This document shows, in pieces, positions 51,402 to 60,539 of a stretch of 64,000 nt of DNA (positions are counted from its first letter, which is position 1; every line of letters begins with the position of its first letter). The stretch covers positions 10,157,501 to 10,221,500 of the forward strand of contig NZ_AP024745.1 of the NCBI RefSeq assembly GCF_019704555.1. The letters are read 5' to 3'. A program made the translations under genes and the position numbers. Source of the stretch: Actinoplanes sp. L3-i22. Lineage in GTDB: Bacteria; Actinomycetota; Actinomycetes; Mycobacteriales; Micromonosporaceae. The notes beneath the pieces were generated by a model that saw only the letters and a program-made list of their open reading frames with translations, did not search any database and had not been told where the DNA came from.

Positions 51402-53990
51402 ATGAAGGCGGTCGCTATGACGGAGTCCCTTCCGGCGCTGGAGTCCCCCCTGCCCGACGACCCCGACGCGCTCACCCTCGGCGCCGAGGAGGAGCTGCAC
51501 GTCGTCGATCTGGCCACCCGAGAACTCGTCCCCCGGGCCCCGGAGATCCTCGATCAGCTCGACCCGCAGCACTTCTCGGCCGAGCTGCACCGCTCGGTGG
51601 TGGAGACGAACACGCCGGTCAGCACCACGCTGGACGGTCTGCGTGAGGGCATCACGGCTCGACGCCGTACGGCGATCGGGGTTGCCGAATCGCTCGGCCT
51701 GGGCCTGGTCGCGGCCGGCACGGTCCCCCTGGTCGACCTGGACGCGCTGCCGGTCACCCCGACCACCCGCTACCGCCGGATGCTCAGCGAGTACCAGATG
51801 CTCGTCCGCGAGCAGCTGATCTGCGGCGCCCAGGTGCACGTCGGCGTGCCGGACCGGGACGAGGCGGTCTCGGTGGCGCAGCGGGTCTCGCCGTCACTCC
51901 CCGTGCTGCTGGCCCTGTCGACCAGCTCGCCGTTCTGGATGGGCGAGGACTCCGGGTACGCCAGTGCCCGCTCGCTGGTCTGGACCCGCTGGCCGACGGC
52001 CGGCGACAGCGGCGCGCTGCACTCCGCCGAGGAGTTCGACATGCTGGTCAACGACCTGATCGCGTCCGGGACGATCAGCGACCCGAAGATGGTCTACTTC
52101 GACGTGCGCCCGTCCGCGCACGTGCCGACCGTGGAGCTGCGCGTCACCGACGCCTGCCCGGACGTGGACACCGTGGTGCTGCTGGCCGGCCTGTTCCGGG
52201 CGCTGGTCCGGCGCGCCCAGGAGGACTACCGGGCCGGTCGGCCGCTGCCGGCGGCCCGCCCGCCGCTGCACCGGGCCGCGATGTGGCGGGCGGCGCGCTC
52301 CGGCCTGGAGGGCGACCTGCTCGACCTGCCCCGCTCCCCGGTGCCGGTCCCGGCCGCGCTGGCGGTCGAGCACCTGGTCGGCGAGCTGCGGCCGCATCTG
52401 GAGGCGCTCGGCGACTGGGAGCAGGTCTTCGACCTGTCGGTACGGGCCCTGAGCCGGGGCAGCTCGGCCTCCCGGCAGCGGCGCGCGCTGGCCCGCCGGG
52501 GCCGGATCGCGGACGTGGTGGACCTGCTGGTGGCCGAGACCCGGGGCGGCACGGCGACCAGCACCCCGGTGGCGCCGACCCGGCTCAGCCCCTACACGGT
52601 CGACGGCGACGAGGCGTTCCCCGGCGAGGTCGCCGCGGAGTACACCGGCATCGTCCCGGTGCTGACCGCGCTCGGCGCGACCGGGCTGCGGCACCGCGAG
52701 GACGCCCGGGACGAGGAGCAGCGGGCCAACGGCGTCACGTTCAGCGTGGCCGGCGAGGCGGCCACCCGGCTGTTCCCGTTCGACCTGGTCCCGCGGGTGG
52801 TCCCGGCCGCCGACTGGGCGGCGCTGCGGGGCGGGCTGACCCAGCGGGTGCGCGCGCTGAACGCGTTCCTCGCCGACGTCTACAACGGGCGGCAGATCGT
52901 CGCGGACGGGATCGTCCCGGAGTGGGTGATCGACGGCTCGCCCGAGCTGCGGGCCAGCGGCGCGCTGGCGGCGAACGCCGGGGTCCGCGCCCAGGTGGCC
53001 GGCGTCGACCTGGTCCGGGACGCGAACGGCCAGTGGTGCGTGCTGGAGGACAACCTGCGGGTGCCGTCCGGGATCGCGTACGCCATGCAGAACCGCCGCC
53101 TGACCGAGAGCATCCTGCCCGAGCTGCCCCGCCCGGGCGGTCTGATCTCGGTCGAGGACACGCCCCGGCTGCTCAGGGAGGCGCTGCTGGCCGCGGCCGG
53201 CCCGGCGGCCGGCGACGACCCGGCGCTGGTCGTGCTCAGCCAGGGCCCGGACGACTCGGCCTGGTTCGAGCACCGGATGCTGGCCGAGGCGATGGACGTG
53301 CCGGTGGTCCGCAGCACCGAGCTGTTCGTCGAGGACGGCCGGGTGCAGCGGCTGCGGGACGGCAAGCGGTACCCGGTGGACGTGATCTACCTGCGGATGG
53401 GCGAGGACAGCCTGGTGCACTCCCCCGGCGCGGACGGGATGCCGCTGGGCCCGAGCCTGGTCGCCGCGCTGCACGCGAAGACCGTCACGCTGGCCAACGC
53501 GCTGGGCAACGGGATCGGCGACGACAAGGCGGTCTACGCCTACGTGCCGAAGATGATCGAGTTCTACCTGAACGAGAAGCCGCTGCTGGCCGACGTGCCG
53601 ACCTACCTGTGCGGGCTCCCGGAGCAGCTCTCCGAGGTGCTGTCCCGGCTGAACGAGCTGGTCAGCAAGCCGGTCGACGGCTACGGCGGGGACCGGATCG
53701 TGATCGGCCCGCACGCCTCGGCCGACGAGCTGGACGCGCTGCGCCGGCAGATCCGGGCGGCGCCGCACCGCTGGGTGGCGCAGGAGCTGGTCCAGCTCTC
53801 CACCCACCCGGTCTTCGACGGCCACCAGCTCGCGCCGCGGCACGTGGACCTGCGCGCCTTCGTCTTCTCCGGCGCGGGCGAGCCGGTCGTCGCGCCGGCC
53901 GCGCTGACCCGGGTGGCCCCGGCCGGCTCCATGATCGTCAACTCGTCGCGCGGCGGCGGGTCCAAGGACACCTGGCTACTGGGAGGCTGA
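51402..53990 (+). CDS. GCS2-type carboxylate-amine ligase fused to circularly permuted ATP-grasp
   Basis: 862 aa from ATG 51402; ATG 51417 is an equal alternative (both have Shine-Dalgarno 8 nt upstream). The first about 400 residues are a YbdK/GCS2 ligase: TLGAEEELHVVDLATREL, SVVETNTPVSTTLDGLREGI, GAQVHVGVPDRDEAV, YFDVRPSAHVPTVELRVTDACPD. Residues about 440-860 are a type 2 circularly permuted ATP-grasp: GVTFSVAGEAATRLFPFDLVPRV, VIDGSPEL, LEDNLRVPSGIAYAMQNRR, DVIYLRMGEDSL, and KPVDGYGGDRIVIG. Two peptide- or amide-forming ATP enzymes in one chain imply stepwise ligation of amino acids. It is coupled to AsnO-like (2 nt) and S9 peptidase genes. Confidence 0.9.
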   Translation: MKAVAMTESLPALESPLPDDPDALTLGAEEELHVVDLATRELVPRAPEILDQLDPQHFSAELHRSVVETNTPVSTTLDGLREGITARRRTAIGVAESLGLGLVAAGTVPLVDLDALPVTPTTRYRRMLSEYQMLVREQLICGAQVHVGVPDRDEAVSVAQRVSPSLPVLLALSTSSPFWMGEDSGYASARSLVWTRWPTAGDSGALHSAEEFDMLVNDLIASGTISDPKMVYFDVRPSAHVPTVELRVTDACPDVDTVVLLAGLFRALVRRAQEDYRAGRPLPAARPPLHRAAMWRAARSGLEGDLLDLPRSPVPVPAALAVEHLVGELRPHLEALGDWEQVFDLSVRALSRGSSASRQRRALARRGRIADVVDLLVAETRGGTATSTPVAPTRLSPYTVDGDEAFPGEVAAEYTGIVPVLTALGATGLRHREDARDEEQRANGVTFSVAGEAATRLFPFDLVPRVVPAADWAALRGGLTQRVRALNAFLADVYNGRQIVADGIVPEWVIDGSPELRASGALAANAGVRAQVAGVDLVRDANGQWCVLEDNLRVPSGIAYAMQNRRLTESILPELPRPGGLISVEDTPRLLREALLAAAGPAAGDDPALVVLSQGPDDSAWFEHRMLAEAMDVPVVRSTELFVEDGRVQRLRDGKRYPVDVIYLRMGEDSLVHSPGADGMPLGPSLVAALHAKTVTLANALGNGIGDDKAVYAYVPKMIEFYLNEKPLLADVPTYLCGLPEQLSEVLSRLNELVSKPVDGYGGDRIVIGPHASADELDALRRQIRAAPHRWVAQELVQLSTHPVFDGHQLAPRHVDLRAFVFSGAGEPVVAPAALTRVAPAGSMIVNSSRGGGSKDTWLLGG

Positions 53991-53992
53991 TG

Positions 53993-55765
53993 ATGTGTGG
54001 CATCGCCGGTGAGATCCGTTACGGCGAGCGTTCCGCGGACGTGGAGGCGGTCCGCCGGATGCTGCCCGCGCTCGAGTCCCGGGGGCCGGACGGTGAGGGC
54101 GTCTGGTCGCAGGGGCGGATCGCTTTCGGTCATCGGCGCCTGAGAATCATCGACCTGAGCGAGACCGGCGCGCAGCCGATGACCGACGCCGAGCTCGGGC
54201 TGACGGTGGTCTTCAACGGCTGCATCTACAACTACCGTCAGTTGCGCGAGGAGCTCCGGGGGTACGGCTACCGGTTCTTCTCCACCTCGGACACCGAGGT
54301 GATCCTCAAGGCGTACCACCGGTGGGGCGCGGACTGCGTCACGCACTTCCTGGGGATGTTCGCGTTCGCCGTCGCCGAGCACGACACCGGGACCGTCACG
54401 CTGGCCCGGGACCGGCTCGGGATCAAGCCGTTGTACCTGGCCGAGACGCCCGGCGGGGTGCGCTTCGCGTCGACCCTGCCGGCGCTGCTCGCGGCCGGCG
54501 GGGTGGACACCACGATCGACGAGGTCGCGCTGCAGCACTACATGACGTTCCACTCGGTGGTGCCGGCGCCGCGGACCATCCTGTCCGGGATCCGGAAACT
54601 GCCACCCGCGACGGTGCGGGTGGTCAAGGCCGACGGCGCGGTCACCGACCGCTGCTATTGGGAGGCAGATTTCCGCCGTACGTCGTCAATCGCCAAGGAC
54701 GAGTGGGCCGCAGCCGTAAGGGAGAAGTTGAATCTCGCCGTGCAACGGCGGATGGTCGCGGACGTGCCGGTGGGCGTGCTGCTCTCCGGCGGCCTGGACT
54801 CCAGCCTGATCGTCGCGCTCCTCGCCGAGCAGGGCCAGCACGGGCTCACCACGTTCAGCATCGGGTTCGAGTCGGGGGGCGGCGAGAGCGGTGACGAGTT
54901 CGCTTACTCGGATCTGATCGCCAAGCAGTTCGGGACCGAGCACCACCAGATCAGAATCGGCCAGGACCGCTTCCTGCCGGCCGTCGACCGGACCGTGGCG
55001 GCGATGAGCGAGCCGATGGTCAGCCACGACTGCATCGCGTTCCACCTGCTCAGTGAGGACGTGGCGAAGCAGGTCAAGGTGGTGCAGTCCGGGCAGGGCG
55101 CGGACGAGATCTTCGCGGGTTACAGCTGGTATCCGCCGCTCGCCGGAGTGCCGCGCGAGCGGGCCGCCGAGGCGTACGCGAAAGAATTCTTCGATCGTCG
55201 GCACGACGAGCTCGGCACCCAGCTCAACCCGGCCTGGCACCTCGACCGGGACCACGCCATGGCGTTCGTCGCGGAGAGCTTCGGCCGCCCCGGCGCGGAG
55301 ACCGCGGTCGATGCGGCGCTGCGGCTCGACTCCCAGGTGATGCTCGTCGACGATCCGGTCAAGCGGGTCGACAACATGACTATGGCGTGGGGGCTGGAAG
55401 CGCGCGTACCCTTCCTCGATCACGAGCTGGTCGAGCTCGCCGCGGCCTGCCCGCCCGAGCTGAAGCTGGCCTCGGACGGCAAGGGGGTGCTCAAGGACGC
55501 GGCGCGCGGGCTCGTGCCGGACGAGGTGATCGACCGGACCAAGGGTTACTTCCCGGTTCCCGGGATCCGGCACCTGGAGGGCGCGATGCTGGCGAGGGTG
55601 CGCGACGCGCTGCACGACCCGGCGGCCCGGCACCGCGGGCTGTTCCGGCCGGAGTACGTGGACGCGCTGCTCGCCGACCCGAACACCCCGCGGACCACGC
55701 TCGGGGCGAACCAGCTGTGGCAGATCGCGCTGCTGGAGATGTGGTTGCAGGACAAAAAGCTTTAG
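53993..55765 (+). CDS. Asparagine-synthase-family amidotransferase (AsnB/AsnO type)
   Basis: 590 aa. The ATG at 53993 is chosen to leave Cys2 as the N-terminal glutaminase nucleophile (MCGIAGEIRYG); ATG 53990 would hide it. Class II glutaminase marks: ESRGPDGEG, FGHRRLRIIDL, FNGCIYNYRQLREEL. The synthetase part has the PP-loop VLLSGGLDSSLIVALLAE and GQGADEIFAGYSWYP. It resembles N-acetylglutaminylglutamine amidotransferase (AsnO), which amidates a dipeptide osmolyte, more than plain asparagine synthetase. Strong GGGAGG site 7 nt upstream. The ligase partner here is the GCS2-ATP-grasp fusion, not the Ngg protein known from proteobacteria. Confidence 0.9.
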   Translation: MCGIAGEIRYGERSADVEAVRRMLPALESRGPDGEGVWSQGRIAFGHRRLRIIDLSETGAQPMTDAELGLTVVFNGCIYNYRQLREELRGYGYRFFSTSDTEVILKAYHRWGADCVTHFLGMFAFAVAEHDTGTVTLARDRLGIKPLYLAETPGGVRFASTLPALLAAGGVDTTIDEVALQHYMTFHSVVPAPRTILSGIRKLPPATVRVVKADGAVTDRCYWEADFRRTSSIAKDEWAAAVREKLNLAVQRRMVADVPVGVLLSGGLDSSLIVALLAEQGQHGLTTFSIGFESGGGESGDEFAYSDLIAKQFGTEHHQIRIGQDRFLPAVDRTVAAMSEPMVSHDCIAFHLLSEDVAKQVKVVQSGQGADEIFAGYSWYPPLAGVPRERAAEAYAKEFFDRRHDELGTQLNPAWHLDRDHAMAFVAESFGRPGAETAVDAALRLDSQVMLVDDPVKRVDNMTMAWGLEARVPFLDHELVELAAACPPELKLASDGKGVLKDAARGLVPDEVIDRTKGYFPVPGIRHLEGAMLARVRDALHDPAARHRGLFRPEYVDALLADPNTPRTTLGANQLWQIALLEMWLQDKKL

Positions 55766-55775
55766 GAGGTACGTC

Positions 55776-57512
55776 TTGGAGGGTCAGCTCCACCGCGTCG
55801 ACGTCACCGTGCTGCCGTCGTTCTCGCTGTACACCTCGGCGATCGCCGGGAACTGGTCGGTGACGCTGTCACCGGACGGGCGGCATGCGGCGTACGTCTC
55901 GGACCGCAGCGGCACCCCGAGCGTGTGGGTGCAGCCGATCGGGAGCGAGCTGGCCTTCCAGATAGCGTTCGCCGAACCGGTGAGCGCGGTCGCCTGGTCG
56001 TCCGGCGGCGGCTGGCTGGCCTGCCAGATCGCCCCCGGCGGGGCACCCCGGCAGGAGGTCTGGCTGGTCCGGCCGGACGGCTCCGACCTGCACCAGGTGG
56101 CCGGGTTCGGCGCCGACACCGCGGACAACCCGCGGTGGCTGCCGGGGCGGCCGGTGCTCGCGCTGACCGAGAACCTGACCGAGGCCGTGCTGATCGACGT
56201 GGTCGCCGGGACCCGGACCGTGGTCGCCTCCGGTGACCTGATCTCGCTCTGCGACGTCGACCCGGCCGGCCGGGCCGTCCTGCTCCGGCGCGGGCCGCGC
56301 GGCGACCGCCGGATCGTGTCCACCCAGGGGGAGACGATCTGCCGGGGCGAGCAGGCCGTGTTCAGCCCGGGTGGCGGGTGCGTCTACGCGCGCAGCGAGG
56401 ACGGCGAGTTCCCGGCCCTGGTCCGGGTGGCCGGCGGCACCACCGAGGTGCTCGCCGCCGGCGACCGCGAGGTGGAGACGTTCGCGGTGACCGCGGACGG
56501 GCGGACCGCCGCGGTGCTGTGGAACGTGCACGGCGGCGAGTCGGCGCTCTCGCTGCTCGACCTGGACCACTCCGGGTCCGGTGAGCTGATCGACGTGCCG
56601 CTGCCCGGCCCGGTGGTCTCCGGCCTGACCTGGAGTTTCGACGGGTCGGCGCTGGCCTTCACCGCGGAGGGCCCGGGGCAGCCGCACGGCGTCTGGGTCT
56701 GTGCCCGGGACGGGAGCGACCTGCGGGCGATCTCCGCCGAGCCGGCCGCGGCCGACGCCGTCCGGCCCGCCCTGGTGAGCTTCCCCGCGCACGACGGCCT
56801 CACCCTGACCGGCTGGCTGTTCACCCCGCCCGGTCCCGGCCCGCATCCCACGGTGATCTGGCTGCACGGCGGCCCGGAAGCGCAGGAGCGGCCCGGTCAC
56901 GGACCGCTGTTCCAGTCACTCGCCCAGCGCGGGATCGCGGTGCTGGCGCCGAACGTCCGCGGGTCCTCCGGCTTCGGCCGCACCTTCGTGAACGCGGACA
57001 ACGTGAAGCTGCGGTACGACGCGATCGAGGACGTCCGGACCTGCGCCGCCTTCCTGGCCGGCGCCCCGCGGATCGGGGTGATGGGACGCTCCTACGGCGG
57101 ATATCTGACGCTGGCCGCGCTCTGCGCCTATCCCGACCTGTTCGACGTCGGCATCGACGTCTGCGGCATGTCCGACTTCGCCACCTTCTACGAGCACACC
57201 GAGCCGTGGATCGCGTCCGCCGCGATCAGCAAGTACGGCGACCCGGTGGCCGACGCCGACCTGCTGCGCGACCTGTCGCCGATCCACCGGCTGGACCGGC
57301 TGCGGGCGCCGCTGATGGTGGTGCACGGCGAGAACGACAGCAACGTCCCGGTGATCGAGGCCGAGCAGGTGGTCGCCGCCCTCGCCGCGCGCGACCACCC
57401 GCACCGGTACCTGCTCTTCCCGGGTGAGGGGCACGAGCTGCTGCACCGGTCGTCGCGGGCGTCCTACCTGCGCGAGACGATCGACTGGCTGACCACCCAC
57501 CTGCTGCGCTGA
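55776..57512 (+). CDS. S9 prolyl-oligopeptidase-family peptidase
   Basis: 578 aa from TTG 55776, with AGGAGG 6 nt upstream. Residues 1-330 form a beta-propeller of WD/TolB-like blades (SVTLSPDGRHAAYVSDRSGTPSVW, AVAWSSGGGWLACQI). Residues 340-578 are the alpha/beta-hydrolase with triad Ser439 (GRSYGGY), Asp521 (GENDSNVP) and His553 (PGEGHELLH). No signal peptide, so it acts in the cytoplasm, probably cutting a small peptide. Only 10 nt separates it from the amidotransferase, so it likely recycles or matures the product of that pathway. Confidence 0.92.
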   Translation: MEGQLHRVDVTVLPSFSLYTSAIAGNWSVTLSPDGRHAAYVSDRSGTPSVWVQPIGSELAFQIAFAEPVSAVAWSSGGGWLACQIAPGGAPRQEVWLVRPDGSDLHQVAGFGADTADNPRWLPGRPVLALTENLTEAVLIDVVAGTRTVVASGDLISLCDVDPAGRAVLLRRGPRGDRRIVSTQGETICRGEQAVFSPGGGCVYARSEDGEFPALVRVAGGTTEVLAAGDREVETFAVTADGRTAAVLWNVHGGESALSLLDLDHSGSGELIDVPLPGPVVSGLTWSFDGSALAFTAEGPGQPHGVWVCARDGSDLRAISAEPAAADAVRPALVSFPAHDGLTLTGWLFTPPGPGPHPTVIWLHGGPEAQERPGHGPLFQSLAQRGIAVLAPNVRGSSGFGRTFVNADNVKLRYDAIEDVRTCAAFLAGAPRIGVMGRSYGGYLTLAALCAYPDLFDVGIDVCGMSDFATFYEHTEPWIASAAISKYGDPVADADLLRDLSPIHRLDRLRAPLMVVHGENDSNVPVIEAEQVVAALAARDHPHRYLLFPGEGHELLHRSSRASYLRETIDWLTTHLLR

Positions 57513-57518
57513 GCGTTC

Positions 57519-57561
57519 CCCGGTGGCGCGCCGCTCCCCGGTGTGCCGGCGCGCCACCGGG
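57519..57561. terminator. Shared bidirectional hairpin between convergent genes
   Basis: CCCGGTGGCGCGCCG (57519-57533) and its perfect complement at 57547-57561 make a 15-bp stem with a 13-nt loop, exactly filling the gap between the S9 peptidase and RHH-Clp_N genes. Confidence 0.75.
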
Positions 57562-58305
57562 TCACTGCCGCTGCTCGAGTCGCTCGATCCGCTCGATCAG
57601 CGGCTGCAGGGCCGCGGCCAGCAGCTGGGCCGGGTCGGCGCTGCCCGCGTTGCGCAGCTCGGAGTAGCCCGCGGCGGCGGCCGTGTTGGCCTGCAGATGG
57701 CGGTAACCGGCCAGCGCCGAGGCCACCGCCCGCCGGGTCAGCCGCGGATCGGCGCCGGCCGCCCGCAGCACCTGGCCGGCCCCGCCGTCCGGCTCGGCGA
57801 CCAAGCCGAGCAGCAGGTGCTCGCAGCCCACGTAGTTGTGCCCGAGGCCGACCGCCTCGCCGACGGCCAGCTCCAGTGCGCCCGCCGCCGGGACGCTCAG
57901 GTGCACGCCCGGGCCCGGCCCGGGAGTCTCGTCGCCCGCCTGCTGCTCCAGGTCACGGGCCAGCCGGCCGGGCTCGATCTCCAGTGCTTGCAGCACGTGG
58001 ATCGCCAGGTTCGACCCCTCCGTCAGCATCCCGCCGAGCAGGTCACCGCTGGTCACCGACGTGCGCGCGGCGGCGCCGGCCCGCTCGACGGCCAGGCCGA
58101 GGACCGTGCGGCCGCGGCCGGTCATCAGCGGGAAGCGCTGCTCCAGGTCGGCGCCGGAGAGCTCGGCGAGGGACGTCTCGCGGATCGCGGTGACCCGGCG
58201 GACCGCCTGCTCCAGCGCCCGCTGGCAGATCGCCGAGACCGGCAGGCCGGTCTCCCTGACCGCCTCGGCCAGCTCGTCCGGCAGATACACATTGATCTTC
58301 GGCAT
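57562..58305 (-). CDS. Ribbon-helix-helix domain fused to Clp N-terminal repeats
   Basis: 247 aa from ATG 58305 with GGAGG 8 nt upstream. Residues 1-40 (MPKINVYLPDELAEAVRETG, then LPVSAICQRALEQAVRR) are a CopG-like ribbon-helix-helix DNA-binding head. Residues about 60-215 contain two Clp_N-type helical repeats (AARTSVTSGDLLGGMLTEGSNLAIHVLQAL and HNYVGCEHLLLGLVAEPDGGAGQVLRAAG), as in the substrate-sensing N-domain of ClpC. No AAA+ domain. It probably represses its own promoter at the 58327 palindrome and reads protein or peptide status through the Clp_N part. Confidence 0.9.
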   Translation of the reverse strand: MPKINVYLPDELAEAVRETGLPVSAICQRALEQAVRRVTAIRETSLAELSGADLEQRFPLMTGRGRTVLGLAVERAGAAARTSVTSGDLLGGMLTEGSNLAIHVLQALEIEPGRLARDLEQQAGDETPGPGPGVHLSVPAAGALELAVGEAVGLGHNYVGCEHLLLGLVAEPDGGAGQVLRAAGADPRLTRRAVASALAGYRHLQANTAAAAGYSELRNAGSADPAQLLAAALQPLIERIERLEQRQ

Positions 58306-58326
58306 CACGCCCACCTCCGTCAGACT

Positions 58327-58350
58327 TGGGGTTATAAAGCTATACCCCCA
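58327..58350. promoter_or_regulatory. Inverted repeat, RHH autoregulatory operator candidate
   Basis: TGGGGTTATA (58327-58336) and TATACCCCCA (58341-58350) match in 9 of 10 positions around a 4-nt centre. It overlies a likely -10 (TATAGC on the reverse strand) of the RHH-Clp_N gene, whose -35 TTGATG lies near 58363. A half-site-like AATAGGGTTAC follows. Ribbon-helix-helix proteins typically bind such sites as dimers of dimers. Confidence 0.55.
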
Positions 58351-58457
58351 ATAGGGTTACATCAAGGCGGGCCAGTGGGCAAACGCACGTTGCGGCGCGC
58401 CGACCTGCGGAGAAGGCTTGGAAAGTACAAAAGAGCCGCGCGAGTGGAAGGCGCCAC

Positions 58458-59804
58458 ATGTCCCTGCGACCCGGAGCCCGGGCCTGGGCGGTGTGGGCCG
58501 CCGGCCTCGCCGCGTACGTCATCGCCGTCCTCAACCGCACGTCCCTCGGCGTCGCCGGGCTGGACGCGCAGCACCGGTTCGACGTCGGCGCGAGCGCGCT
58601 GGCCAGCTTCGCGGTGCTGCAACTGCTCGTCTACGCCGGGCTGCAGATCCCGGTCGGGCTGCTGCTCGACCGATTCGGATCACTGCGGCTGGTGGTCTCC
58701 GGCGCGCTGGTGATGGCCGCCGGGCAGGCCCTGATGGCGTTCGCCGACGGGATCACCGGCGCGGTCGTGGCCCGGGTCCTGGTCGGCGCCGGGGACGCGA
58801 TGACGTTCATCAGCGTGCTGCGCCTGGTGCCGCGCTGGTTCCCGGCCCGCCGGGTGCCGGTCCTCACTCAGTTGACCGGCATCGTGGGACAGCTCGGGCA
58901 GGTGCTCTCCGCCGTACCGCTGGCCCTGCTGCTCGCCGGACCGGGCTGGGCCCCGGCCTTCCTCGCGACCGCCGGCGCCGGGGTCTTCGTCGCCCTGGCG
59001 GCGGCAGCCGCCCTGCACGACACCCCGGAGCGCCGGGTCACCAGCGGCAATCCGATCAACCTGCGCAAGCTCGGCGCCGACGTGGCGATCGCCTGGCGGC
59101 ACCCGGGCAACCGGCTCGGGCTGTGGACGCACTTCACCACCCAGTTCACCGGCACCGTCTTCGCCCTGATGTGGGGCGTCCCGTTCCTGATCGCCGGCGA
59201 GGGCGTCAGCCGGGGCACGGCCAGCTCGCTGCTCACCCTGTTCGTGATCGTCGGGATGGCGACCGGCCCGGTCCTCGGCACCCTGGTGCAGCGCTTCCCG
59301 CTGCGCCGCTCGCTGCTGGTGCTCGGCATCGTCGGGATCAACCTGGGCGCGTGGGCGCTGGTCATCCTCTGGCCCGGCCGGGCGCCGCTGCCGGTGCTGA
59401 TCCTGCTGGTGGTGGCGCTCGGCTCGGGCGGGCCGGGCTCGATGATCGGGTTCGACTACGCGCGTACGTTCAATCCCCCGCACCGCCTCGGCACCGCGAC
59501 CGGCGTGGTCAACGTCGGCGGGTTCGTCGCCTCGCTGCTCACCATCGAGCTGGTCGGCCTGATCCTGGACGCCCGCACCGGCGGCAGTGCCGACTATCAC
59601 ATCGCCGATTTCCGGGTCGCGATGTCGGTGCAGTTCCTGATCGCCGCGGTGGGCCTGACCGGCATCCTGCGCAGTCGGAAGCTGGCCCGGCAGCGTCTCG
59701 AGGAGGAGGAAGGCATCGTCATCCGCCCGCTGCGGGTCGCCATCGCCGAGCGGCGGGGTTTGGCGATGAGCCGTGGGGTTAAGGCGGATAACTGGCGCGA
59801 CTGA
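58458..59804 (+). CDS. MFS transporter
   Basis: 448 aa with about 12 hydrophobic helices. The A-motif loop reads GLLLDRFGSLRLVVSGA after helix 2 and the N-terminus is AWAVWAAGLAAYVIAVLNRTSLGVAGLDAQ. The second half has YARTFNPPHRLGTATGVVNVGGFVASLL. It fits a nitrate/organic-anion type MFS branch, but the substrate cannot be assigned. The C-terminal tail is charged (EEEEGIVIRPLRVAIAERRG). The 152-nt gap to the divergent RHH-Clp_N gene holds the 58327 operator, which may also affect this gene. Confidence 0.9.
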   Translation: MSLRPGARAWAVWAAGLAAYVIAVLNRTSLGVAGLDAQHRFDVGASALASFAVLQLLVYAGLQIPVGLLLDRFGSLRLVVSGALVMAAGQALMAFADGITGAVVARVLVGAGDAMTFISVLRLVPRWFPARRVPVLTQLTGIVGQLGQVLSAVPLALLLAGPGWAPAFLATAGAGVFVALAAAAALHDTPERRVTSGNPINLRKLGADVAIAWRHPGNRLGLWTHFTTQFTGTVFALMWGVPFLIAGEGVSRGTASSLLTLFVIVGMATGPVLGTLVQRFPLRRSLLVLGIVGINLGAWALVILWPGRAPLPVLILLVVALGSGGPGSMIGFDYARTFNPPHRLGTATGVVNVGGFVASLLTIELVGLILDARTGGSADYHIADFRVAMSVQFLIAAVGLTGILRSRKLARQRLEEEEGIVIRPLRVAIAERRGLAMSRGVKADNWRD

Positions 59805-59814
59805 GAGGGGGCAC

Positions 59815-60522
59815 ATGACCGAGCACGCGCAACCCCGGATCTGGGCCGGCATCGACATTCCCAAGACCATCGCCGGCACCCTGGCGGCCGTCTCGGCCGC
59901 GGTGATCGGCTCGTTCCTCGGCGTCGCCGGGACGTTGATCGGCGCGGCGGTGGCCAGCCTGATCAGCTCGGTAGGCACCGAGGTGTACCACCGCTATCTG
60001 AACCACGGCACGAAGAAGCTGCAGGCCGCGTTCGTGACCGCGCCCGCCGCGGTCGGCACGCCCGAGGTGGCCGCGGCGGAGGAGGAGACCCCGTCCGGCA
60101 CCCCGCGGAAGATCCGCTGGAAGCGGATCGCGATGGTGACCGGCGCGCTGTTCGTCCTCGCGATGGGCACGCTCACCGTGGCCGAGCTGCTGGCCGGCAG
60201 GTCCGCGGCGGATGCCACCGGCGGGCGGGACGGCGGGGCGCCGACCGTGTTCAACTGGTCCGGCAACCACTCCGACGACCCGGCGACGCCGGCCCCGGCG
60301 CCGTCGGCCACGCCGACCGGCACCGATCCGGCGCCCACCGGCGCCGCGACCACCCCGGCCGGCACCGGGACGGCGACGACCGCACCGGCGCAGGACCCGA
60401 CCACCGAGGCCCCGGCCGACCCGACGCCGACCGGCGACTCCGGCGGCGACACCACCACCGGCGGTGGCTCCGACACCGGCGGCGACACGACTCAGCAGGG
60501 CACCGCGGAACAACCGCAGTAG
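59815..60522 (+). CDS. Two-segment membrane protein with Thr/Pro/Gly tail
   Basis: 235 aa from ATG 59815 (GAGAGGGGG upstream). Residues 18-50 hold a long glycine-zipper-like hydrophobic stretch (AAVSAAVIGSFLGVAGTLIGAAVASLI), a charged helix follows, then a second segment (IAMVTGALFVLAMGTLTVAELL). The last about 100 residues are a low-complexity Thr/Pro/Ala/Gly tail, presumably outside the cell. No enzyme motif. Starts 10 nt after the MFS stop and ends 17 nt before the DinB-like gene, so it is probably part of that transcript. Confidence 0.78.
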   Translation: MTEHAQPRIWAGIDIPKTIAGTLAAVSAAVIGSFLGVAGTLIGAAVASLISSVGTEVYHRYLNHGTKKLQAAFVTAPAAVGTPEVAAAEEETPSGTPRKIRWKRIAMVTGALFVLAMGTLTVAELLAGRSAADATGGRDGGAPTVFNWSGNHSDDPATPAPAPSATPTGTDPAPTGAATTPAGTGTATTAPAQDPTTEAPADPTPTGDSGGDTTTGGGSDTGGDTTQQGTAEQPQ

Positions 60523-60539
60523 CGGGAGGGAGATCGAGG

